A DNA stretch of 64,000 bases from Hymenobacter terrenus (GTDB lineage: Bacteria; Bacteroidota; Bacteroidia; Cytophagales; Hymenobacteraceae). The translations under genes were made by a program, and so were the position numbers. Below the pieces are notes generated by a model that saw only the letters and a list, made by a program, of their open reading frames with translations, was not told the origin of the DNA and searched no databases. Positions 58,449 to 64,000 of this stretch are shown piece after piece (position 1 is the stretch's first letter; every line of letters begins with the position of its first letter). The DNA is taken from NCBI RefSeq assembly GCF_000972495.1, contig NZ_LATM01000010.1:1-64000 (forward strand). Direction: 5' to 3'.

Positions 58449-59273
58449 TTAGGCGTTCAGGCGAACCAGGGCGACCGTACCTTTCGAGTCAGTGCGTGCT
58501 TTGCCAGCACCCAATTTCATGATACCCGTGAGGATTGCGCCCAGGTAGAGCGGGTTACCGAGGCCGTTGTCACCTGAATCGCTCATGATGTCAACCGCGC
58601 CTTTGCCGTAACCGACCGCGGTTTTCTGGTAGCCTACGCTGGCGACTTGACCACTCAGTGTCGCCACGCTGGGGCGCTGGTAGATGCTAAAGCCAGCGAC
58701 TTTGAGGATTTTACCTTCCTCGATGGCCGCCTGGTTCCAACCAAGACGAATGACTTTGTCGTCATTCAGCAGCTCGTAATACATGTCCGTATCAAGCACC
58801 AGGGTGCGGTCGAACTTCTGGACGTTATCCTTATCGAGGATTTTAGCCGCGGCCAATACGTCCTCGTAGGTCAACGCACCAGTGATGCTGACCTGGTGAG
58901 CAGCGTCTGTGGGAGCGACGTTCTGCAGGATAGTGTTACCCGCGAACTCGACCATCTGGCGCACGTGCTGACCCATAACGCTTTGGCGCTTATTGTAGCT
59001 GAGCTGGTACGACTCGATTTCAGAAATCAGGACCGCGGGGGTGTTGTACAGGTCCATCTTGATCTGTTGAACTGAGTCGGTGCGCTTGGCCACGGTCAGC
59101 GGGAACGTGGTCGTGTTTTTTTCCGAGCCGCCGATCGCCCCAGCCTGGGGGATGTTGATGAACTCGTTGTCCACGAATTCCGTCCAGTCCGACATAGTGG
59201 TCAGGAATGCGGCATCCTGGGTGAGGGTTTCCTGGATGTCAGCAATCCAGACTTCTTTGTTCAAACCAGCCAT
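58449..59273 (-). CDS. Major capsid protein
   Basis: From the ATG at 59273 it encodes 274 residues. It starts MAGLNKEVWIADIQETLTQD then AAFLTTMSDWTEFVDNEFIN, and has NIPQAGAIGGSEKNTTTFPL, LYNTPAVLISEIESYQLSYN, KRQSVMGQHVRQMVEFAGN and YEDVLAAAKILDKDNVQKFD then RTLVLDTDMYYELLNDDKV, the pattern of capsid proteins from Mu-type and Bacteroides phages. The C-terminus (LYLGAILTGIMKLGAGKART) is beta-rich. It follows the protease/scaffold gene at once, the usual order. The leader motif lies 47 bases before the start. Confidence 0.82.
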   Translation of the reverse strand: MAGLNKEVWIADIQETLTQDAAFLTTMSDWTEFVDNEFINIPQAGAIGGSEKNTTTFPLTVAKRTDSVQQIKMDLYNTPAVLISEIESYQLSYNKRQSVMGQHVRQMVEFAGNTILQNVAPTDAAHQVSITGALTYEDVLAAAKILDKDNVQKFDRTLVLDTDMYYELLNDDKVIRLGWNQAAIEEGKILKVAGFSIYQRPSVATLSGQVASVGYQKTAVGYGKGAVDIMSDSGDNGLGNPLYLGAILTGIMKLGAGKARTDSKGTVALVRLNA

Positions 59274-59316
59274 GAGGGTGGGGGGATTAAGGTTACGTGG
59301 TAAGGGCGCTGTGCCC

Positions 59317-59349
59317 GTTTCCCCCTTGAATCCGTGACCCCGAAATGGT
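59317..59349 (-). promoter_or_regulatory. Late-gene leader motif, site 3 (capsid)
   Basis: Minus strand: CCATTTCG, then GGATTCAAGGGGGAAAC (one change); 47 bases to the ATG at 59273. Confidence 0.8.
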
Positions 59350-59353
59350 GTAG

Positions 59354-59390
59354 AAAAAAGCCCCGGTTCTCGACTTGAGACCGGGGCTTC
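59354..59390. terminator. Terminator between protease and capsid genes
   Basis: AAAAAAGCCCCGGTTCTCG, short loop, then GAGACCGGGGCTTCG. Confidence 0.82.
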
Positions 59391-59413
59391 GAATGGATTG
59401 GACCTACTGAAAC

Positions 59414-60712
59414 TTACTTGGGGTAGACGCCATACTGGTTGAAGTACAGTTGGTTGTATACCTCGGGGGTCTGCTGTTTCAGGCGAGCAACCTCGGCAGG
59501 ATTTTTCTTCTCCAGCTCGCGCAAAGACAGTTGACCGGCCGAATTCGTGGCACCGGCTGCGGTCTGAGCCTGAGCCAGCACGTTGACCGCGTTGCGGGCC
59601 TGGGGCTTCAAGGCATCGAGCGTGGTGCGCGCCAGCTCGGGGTTGGCAATGGCCAGGTTTACCCAAGTCGCTTCGGCCGTGGCTTCGATACGGCCGGCGG
59701 TGATGGCGTTCTTCACCATCGTGGTGGCTACGTTGCGCACGGTCTCGGCCTCAATAGCAGCCTCCTTGTCCTGGTAGCTTTTGACCAAGGCTTCCAGCTC
59801 CAATACCCGGCTCGTGAGGTCCGCGGAATTGGTCACCGTTTCGGCCACTACTTCCGTTTCGGCCGGAGCGGTTACTTCTGCAGCAGCACGTTCAGCTTCA
59901 GCGGCTGCTTCGAGTGCGGCTTCAGCATCCAATAAAGCTTGAGTGTCGGCGTCGACAACGGCGAGAACTTCTGGAACTTCGACAATTGCGGGAACTTCCG
60001 GAGTGCTGGTAACTTCGGGAGCTTCGACAATTGTGGGAGTTTCGACAGTTCTGGGAGTTTCAGGAGTTTCGACAGTTTCGGGAGTTGTGGTATTGGTGAA
60101 CCCGGCGGCGCCCAGTTTGAGAGCTGAATTGACTACTTGGTACATGGTGTTGACGGTTTGCTCTTGCGGCGCCAGGGCCACGATAGCTTCGGTTTTAACG
60201 ATTTCAGTGATAAATCCCGCCGCCAGGGCGCGGTCCGCAGTAAGCCAGGTTTCCTCATCCATCATGGCGGACACAGCCTCTGGGGTGTTACCTGAGCGGG
60301 CGGCCAGGATGGTAATAATGGACTGGCGCATGATCGAGCAGACTTCCTGGGCCTTGGGAGAAGCGTCGTAGGTCATCGGGTTGTGCACCATCAGCAGCGC
60401 GTAGTCGGCGGATTTCACCGTTTTACCAGCACAGAGCAGCCACCCGGCGGTCGACGCAGCCAGGCCTTCGTTCATCGTGGTGATGTTCGCCTTGCTGTTG
60501 AGCAGCGCGGTGAAGATGCCGAAGCCATCGACCACTGAGCCACCCACACTATGGATGTGCACGGTGATGTCGGTCACGCCATTGGTTTCCAGGTAGGCGA
60601 GTTCGTCGAGGAAAATGCGCGAGGAAACATCATAGCCAATTTCACCATGCAGCCGCATCGTGGCACTGGTGTCGGACGTTTGCGTGGCGTAGCAAAAAGT
60701 GGGATAAGCCAT
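59414..60712 (-). CDS. ClpP-type head maturation protease fused to scaffold
   Basis: A 432-residue two-part protein. The protease (about 18-170) is a ClpP fold: MRLHGEIGYDVSSRIFLDEL, IHSVGGSVVDGFGIF (oxyanion loop), GLAASTAGWLLCAGK with the catalytic Ser87, LMVHNPMT with His110, and EETWLTADRALAAGFITEIV. A repetitive linker (about 205-265: TPETVETPETPRTVETPTIV) precedes an Ala/Glu-rich coiled-coil scaffold part (about 265-370) and a basic QLSLRELEKKNPAEVARL end. The fusion would scaffold the head and then digest itself. It is encoded directly before the capsid gene and starts 2 bp after the preceding one. Confidence 0.87.
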   Translation of the reverse strand: MAYPTFCYATQTSDTSATMRLHGEIGYDVSSRIFLDELAYLETNGVTDITVHIHSVGGSVVDGFGIFTALLNSKANITTMNEGLAASTAGWLLCAGKTVKSADYALLMVHNPMTYDASPKAQEVCSIMRQSIITILAARSGNTPEAVSAMMDEETWLTADRALAAGFITEIVKTEAIVALAPQEQTVNTMYQVVNSALKLGAAGFTNTTTPETVETPETPRTVETPTIVEAPEVTSTPEVPAIVEVPEVLAVVDADTQALLDAEAALEAAAEAERAAAEVTAPAETEVVAETVTNSADLTSRVLELEALVKSYQDKEAAIEAETVRNVATTMVKNAITAGRIEATAEATWVNLAIANPELARTTLDALKPQARNAVNVLAQAQTAAGATNSAGQLSLRELEKKNPAEVARLKQQTPEVYNQLYFNQYGVYPK

Positions 60713-60714
60713 GA

Positions 60715-61683
60715 TTAGGGGAGGTCGTTGTAAAAGGAAATGCCATCGAGGAAGACAGACAGCGACTGACCAGAACCGATGACGGGCGTTGGGTTAATTT
60801 CGTAGAATATTCCCGACGTCTCGCCTTGGGCTGCGGCCGAAACGCGAACGCTTTGATAGGGATCATTATTAAGGCGATACCCACCAATATTGACAAAAGT
60901 GCGCGTGCCATAACCTAATGGTAGTGATGCTATTAGGCTGTCATAAGGATTGCCGTTCGTAATCGCCAGACCACGCAGGTGGATGAAACCATCCTCATTC
61001 TGTTTCCATTGCGGTGGATTAAAAGCAGAGCCAACCGGAAATGGAAACCACTTAGGCTCAAGCACCAAGTTGGTCCAGGGGGTGGCAGCCCTGACGCGGG
61101 TTACCTTGGTGTTGACTGTGTTGGTCAACGTGTTGAGTTGGATTTGCAGCGTGGTCAACGTGTTGGATAACTCCTGGATAGCCTGCACTCGGGCCTCAAT
61201 TTCACCCGCTAGGCCATCCGTGAGTACATCATCCGCGGCCTTGCGGGTGGCCGCCTCACTGGCGTTAATGAGGGGAACGAGACGCTGGGACGTACCGGGG
61301 TTGAATAAGATGCTGGGTCCACCACCTGCGGTCCGGCTGGCCTTGGCCGGCGAGGTGCGGTAGCTGTTCTGTACCGCGCCATTCGCATAGGTCCGGGTCT
61401 CCAGAACATCCAAATCGGGGACGATATGAAAAGGGAAAGCACCTGAGTAACCTGGGAAATAACGCAGTTCATTGTTGAGCCACACATAGCCGGGGGTGAC
61501 CACGACGTTGCCACCAAATGGATTGCCACCGTTGCTGGTGGTACAACCACTGACCACGAATGAGGCGCCAACAGTGCCGTACAGCGCATAGATGCTGCGG
61601 TAGACCTCGTCCTGTAAATTCAGCAGGTCCTCAACCGTAAAAGGAAAGCCCCCGGCGGGCAGCGGACTAAGTAGTTTTTTCAT
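60715..61683 (-). CDS. Putative tail fibre or baseplate appendage protein
   Basis: A 322-residue protein. The N-terminus (PLPAGGFPFTVEDLLNLQDE then VYRSIYALYGTVG) resembles attachment domains of Bacteroidota phage fibres. A beta region (GNVVVTPGYVWLNNELRYFP) follows, then a coiled coil (about 175-200: IEARVQAIQELSNTLTTLQI) and a C-terminal beta domain (TPWTNLVLEPKWFPFPVGSA to FLDGISFYNDLP). The architecture suits a trimeric fibre or whisker. It lies upstream of the protease, unlike the usual place of fibre genes. The leader motif (61696-61729) is 16 bases before the ATG at 61683. Confidence 0.6.
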   Translation of the reverse strand: MKKLLSPLPAGGFPFTVEDLLNLQDEVYRSIYALYGTVGASFVVSGCTTSNGGNPFGGNVVVTPGYVWLNNELRYFPGYSGAFPFHIVPDLDVLETRTYANGAVQNSYRTSPAKASRTAGGGPSILFNPGTSQRLVPLINASEAATRKAADDVLTDGLAGEIEARVQAIQELSNTLTTLQIQLNTLTNTVNTKVTRVRAATPWTNLVLEPKWFPFPVGSAFNPPQWKQNEDGFIHLRGLAITNGNPYDSLIASLPLGYGTRTFVNIGGYRLNNDPYQSVRVSAAAQGETSGIFYEINPTPVIGSGQSLSVFLDGISFYNDLP

Positions 61684-61695
61684 GTGTCAGGTCTG

Positions 61696-61729
61696 GTTTC
61701 CTCCTTGAATCCGCCGGGACGAAAAGGGG
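61696..61729 (-). promoter_or_regulatory. Late-gene leader motif, site 2 (61683 gene)
   Basis: Minus strand: CCCCTTTTCG, then GGATTCAAGGAGGAAAC; 16 bases to the ATG. Confidence 0.85.
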
Positions 61730-62233
61730 TTAATATCCGACGATAGAGTACGTGGTTCCAGCAAGCTTGTATTTGCGAATCAGGCTATTGAGTCGGGGCA
61801 ACTGGCTGTTATATAGAGCCATTGGTACGTGGACCACGAAGTCATAAACCGGGAAATATTCCGGTGCACTGAAGAGGTACAGGATGGTGCTCGGGTCGTC
61901 CACGTTCTCGGCCGCGGTATACACGTAGAGCGGTTGCTCCTCAATGGTGCGGTACAGATAGGTGCGGTTGCGTGAGGCCGAATCGTCGATGTAGATGCCA
62001 GGGGTGGTCGTGACGTTGAACAGCGTATTGAGGGCCCGCTCGAAGCGTGCTACCTGGGCGTTGTACCGGGCCCGGCGCTCCAGGTCGGGGTATACCGTAT
62101 TGGTGCGCTGGTCACGCCAGAACTGGAGCGGAGCCAACAACGAGCTCAGGAAGCTGATGAGCCGGTCGCCTCTGAGTAACGGGGAGAGGTAGAGACGAGC
62201 GTATTGGGCGATGGCGAAAAGCTGGATATTCAC
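61730..62233 (-). CDS. Putative baseplate protein, unknown
   Basis: A 167-residue protein between baseplate J and a fibre-like gene. It starts MNIQLFAIAQYARLYLSPLL then RGDRLISFLSSLLAPLQF, a helical part, then VYPDLERRARYNAQVARFER and ALNTLFNVTTTPGIYIDDSA, with a beta-rich end (PLYVYTAAENVDDPSTILYL; PEYFPVYDFVVHVPMALYN). The gene starts 3 bp after the J stop, so it should be coupled. By place it could be the gpI-like partner of J, but I see no clear family pattern. Confidence 0.6.
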   Translation of the reverse strand: MNIQLFAIAQYARLYLSPLLRGDRLISFLSSLLAPLQFWRDQRTNTVYPDLERRARYNAQVARFERALNTLFNVTTTPGIYIDDSASRNRTYLYRTIEEQPLYVYTAAENVDDPSTILYLFSAPEYFPVYDFVVHVPMALYNSQLPRLNSLIRKYKLAGTTYSIVGY

Positions 62234-62236
62234 GAC

Positions 62237-63067
62237 TTAGGCGGGGATGAGGGTGATGGTATCCTCCAGGCTGTAACCGGCCGCGGTCTCGGCGACGAGG
62301 TAACCGGACTGGGCATTGTAGGTGCGCACGATGGGGGTGAGCGTAGGGTCATCGACGGCAGTGGTGTAGACTCTCGCGGTCACATCCCCGAGTACCACAT
62401 CGGAGACCCCTTTGACGGCCTGGATGGCGTCTTCGAGCTTGCTGAGTACCAGGTTACCATCAAAAGTGATGGTGGCATAGTAGTCCTCAATGGCTTGTTT
62501 CACCGCTGCTTCTACCTCATCAGCCACGAACTGGGCGTCATAGAAGACCTGCACGGGGGTTACGACTGGATCGCCGGGTAATGAGACCACCACCAGATGG
62601 ATACCGGCGAACTTGATGCGCTCCAGGTAGGACTTCAGTGCCAGGCGCTCGGCGGGGGTGAGCGCCGCGAGGTTACCGGTTACACCTTTGGCCACTTTGA
62701 TGAGGACCTCCCTGGTGTCATCTAGCTCCTGTACTGAAACCCGGCTGACGATATTTTTACTGGTATCCACAACTGGATACGAGAACGTTAGATCGCTGTT
62801 GAGCCGGATGGTGTCGCCGTACTGCCATTTCAATACCTGGCGCTGAAGCCACGCGGGCGTGCCAGGGACGGCTTCGTCCGCGATGGTGTTCATCCGCGCC
62901 TCCTGGGCATCCTGCAGCTGCTCATTGAGCTGCAGGACACTGGCAATAGCATCCCGGAATTGGCCCCAGATGCTCGTCTGGGAGGTGCTCGTCAGGTTCG
63001 TCAGGACCGGACTGGCCTGAATGTTCTCGGTGATTTGCTGCTGGATTTCAAGGAAGGTGCGGGCCAT
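62237..63067 (-). CDS. Baseplate J-like protein
   Basis: A 276-residue protein with the J-family layout. The N-terminus (MARTFLEIQQQITENIQASP; TSIWGQFRDAIASVLQLNEQ) is a helical part, then QDAQEARMNTIADEAVPGTP then AWLQRQVLKWQYGD. The middle (VSRVSVQELDDTREVLIKVA; LTPAERLALKSYLERIKFAG) and end (HLVVVSLPGDPVVTPVQVFY, VEAAVKQAIEDYYATITFDG, LEDAIQAVKGVSDVVLGD) match gpJ/gp47-type wedge proteins of contractile tails. It is a main part of the baseplate. The leader motif is 12 bases before the ATG. Confidence 0.82.
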   Translation of the reverse strand: MARTFLEIQQQITENIQASPVLTNLTSTSQTSIWGQFRDAIASVLQLNEQLQDAQEARMNTIADEAVPGTPAWLQRQVLKWQYGDTIRLNSDLTFSYPVVDTSKNIVSRVSVQELDDTREVLIKVAKGVTGNLAALTPAERLALKSYLERIKFAGIHLVVVSLPGDPVVTPVQVFYDAQFVADEVEAAVKQAIEDYYATITFDGNLVLSKLEDAIQAVKGVSDVVLGDVTARVYTTAVDDPTLTPIVRTYNAQSGYLVAETAAGYSLEDTITLIPA

Positions 63068-63075
63068 CGTGAGGT

Positions 63076-63110
63076 GTTTCCTCCTTGAATCTTCATGGCC
63101 TGGATGGCTT
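63076..63110 (-). promoter_or_regulatory. Late-gene leader motif, site 1 (baseplate J)
   Basis: Minus strand: AAGCCATCC, then a 10-base spacer and AGATTCAAGGAGGAAAC; 12 bases to the ATG at 63067. The block begins 3 bp after the preceding gene's stop. Confidence 0.85.
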
Positions 63111-63112
63111 CG

Positions 63113-63673
63113 TTAGGCGGGGATGTCACCCTCGTCCATGGTCATGACGGTTCCAACCGGGAATACGTAGCCACGATTGTCGCCGCTGCGAATAACCTGG
63201 TCCTCTACGTCCAGGTCGAAACCAATCTGGTAGGCACCCAGCCGGGCCACCTGCTCATCAAGCGGCTCCACGTACTCGCGGAATAGCGTGGTGTAGCTGA
63301 TCTGGTAGTCGTACAGGTTGTCGTGGTCCAGGTCCAACAGCTCACTGGTACGGATAAAAGGGGTACAGTTACCGCTTGCAGTAAACTGGTACAGGTAGCG
63401 GTTTACCTGGTTTTTCAACGTGTAGATGTCCAGCTCAGTACCTTGAAAAGGGCTCTCGTTTACAACGTGCACGGTGAGCGTGAGGGTGACCTCTTGGTTA
63501 CCACCTGAGAGGTCCACGTAGCGGACATTCGTTGGTTCGATGAAGCAAACGGGATACAGAAACTGTTGCTCCTCGTTGAGGCGCCGCAGCTGGTTGTTCC
63601 AGATACGTGTAGTATCCCGCAGATCGGGGACCTGGTCGAGCCGAGCGAGTACTAATTGGAGGAATTCATCCAT
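63113..63673 (-). CDS. Phage head-tail or tail-completion protein, unknown
   Basis: A 186-residue protein, 2 bp after the neck-type gene. It begins MDEFLQLVLARLDQVPDLRD then TTRIWNNQLRRLNEEQQF, and continues with VTLTLTVHVVNESPFQGTEL, DIYTLKNQVNRYLYQFTASG, YQISYTTLFREYVEPLDEQV and a C-terminal ending in MTMDEGDIPA. The alternating strands resemble tail-terminator proteins that cap the tube. Position next to a gpG-like neck protein supports a connector or terminator role. No motif is diagnostic. Confidence 0.6.
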   Translation of the reverse strand: MDEFLQLVLARLDQVPDLRDTTRIWNNQLRRLNEEQQFLYPVCFIEPTNVRYVDLSGGNQEVTLTLTVHVVNESPFQGTELDIYTLKNQVNRYLYQFTASGNCTPFIRTSELLDLDHDNLYDYQISYTTLFREYVEPLDEQVARLGAYQIGFDLDVEDQVIRSGDNRGYVFPVGTVMTMDEGDIPA

Positions 63674-63675
63674 GG

Positions 63676-64000
63676 TTATCGAAACAGGCCTTTGAGGGCG
63701 GTGGTAATCTGACTAGTGAGCTGCTTCTCCAGTCCCTTGGAAGCGTAGAGTACCGGACGTTTGGGTAGGTGCTTGGTGCCTTCGTTTTGATATTGGGCGT
63801 AGGGCACGTCGTTGGTGATGGTGAAGCCTTTACTACCCTGGCTTTTGAGCTGGAATCCGGCGCGCAGGTGGCCTGTTTTGTTGAGCAGCTTATGGTTTAC
63901 CTGGTACTTGCGTTGCTTCCAGGGCACGAAGCGCTCGCCTTCCATGCTGCCCTGACGGTCGAAATTGTCGAGGAAGAACTTGAGGCTCTGGCGGCCAGCA
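63676..64000 (-). CDS. Phage virion morphogenesis (Mu gpG-like) protein, 5' end outside the window
   Basis: The frame is open through the window edge, so the start lies beyond 64000; the ATG at 63945 is internal. The visible part includes SLKFFLDNFDRQGSMEGERF then VPWKQRKYQVNHKLLNKTGH, LRAGFQLKSQGSKGFTITND, VPYAQYQNEGTKHLPKRPVL and a basic end (ITTALKGLFR). FFxxxFxRQGxxxxxxxPW, NKTGHLR and YAQYQNEG are hallmarks of the gpG/neck-protein family of Mu-like phages. It belongs to the head-tail connector module. Confidence 0.78.
   Translation of the reverse strand, partial: AGRQSLKFFLDNFDRQGSMEGERFVPWKQRKYQVNHKLLNKTGHLRAGFQLKSQGSKGFTITNDVPYAQYQNEGTKHLPKRPVLYASKGLEKQLTSQITTALKGLFR

Larger units (their letters stand above)
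40210..64000. mobile_element. Contractile-tailed prophage (right end outside the window)
   Basis: From tRNA-Arg to the window edge most genes are phage-type or cargo: HTH protein, polymerase-like protein, anti-repressor, holin, spanin, fibre, spike, hub, tape measure, tail chaperone with frameshift, tube, sheath, capsid, ClpP-like protease, baseplate J and neck protein. The base composition is lower in GC than the chromosome on the left, and the palindrome family common at 15-38 kb is absent. Integrase, terminase and portal are not visible, so they must lie beyond 64000 or be missing. The left limit is inferred from gene content only. Confidence 0.82.

Noticed and set aside
58449..59666. Extended 405-codon version of the capsid protein
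   Set aside because: The extra N-terminal 131 codons overlap the protease gene, terminator and leader and have no capsid character; ATG at 59273 is the start.

Overview
The window looks like a chromosome segment of a high-GC Bacteroidota bacterium of the Hymenobacter type (Cytophagales). The evidence is three secreted enzymes ending in type IX secretion (Por) sorting domains, a TonB-dependent receptor, T6SS tube-like TssD domains, -7 promoter elements of the form TAnnTTTG, and host genes that start without a Shine-Dalgarno sequence. No database search was possible, so the genus is an inference from protein style.

Positions 1-40209 are ordinary chromosome: housekeeping genes (sucC, recQ, a lolD-type ABC ATPase, an Ohr/OsmC peroxidase, paaN, a membrane MutS-like ATPase, tRNA-Arg(CCG)); secreted degradative enzymes (S8 protease, GH5-like glycosidase with a ricin-type lectin, endonuclease I with Calx-beta and lamin-tail domains, a GH113-like glycosidase); lectin-type lipoproteins; and several small proteins I do not recognise. 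The spaces between genes hold many long palindromes, a 21-bp minisatellite and gene relics: an ecsC 3' fragment, a third lectin lipoprotein, an IS5-type transposase stub and a frameshifted TssD-toxin gene.

From about 40210 to the window end lies a contractile-tailed prophage, cut by the right edge and beginning just after tRNA-Arg. Its left part carries a small HTH protein, two unknown proteins, a palindrome-rich 600-bp region, a divergent single-subunit polymerase-like protein, a TssD-WHH nuclease effector with a SUKH immunity gene, two small membrane proteins and an anti-repressor behind a perfect operator-like inverted repeat. The rest is a late region on the minus strand: neck protein, baseplate J, fibre, ClpP-type protease/scaffold, capsid, DUF2586 sheath, tube, tail chaperone, tape measure, hub, spike, fibre, holin and a one-piece spanin. 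Three small plus-strand genes interrupt it.

The strongest new signals are: (i) a nearly invariant 17-base leader (GGATTCAAGGAGGAAAC) before eight late genes or gene blocks, usually with a second block (AAGCCATCC or CCATTTCG) upstream; (ii) a T6SS-type effector/immunity pair carried as prophage cargo; (iii) the polymerase-like protein next to an origin-like palindromic region; (iv) a hidden -1 frameshift at a run of nine A in the tail chaperone, which opens a 70-codon extension.
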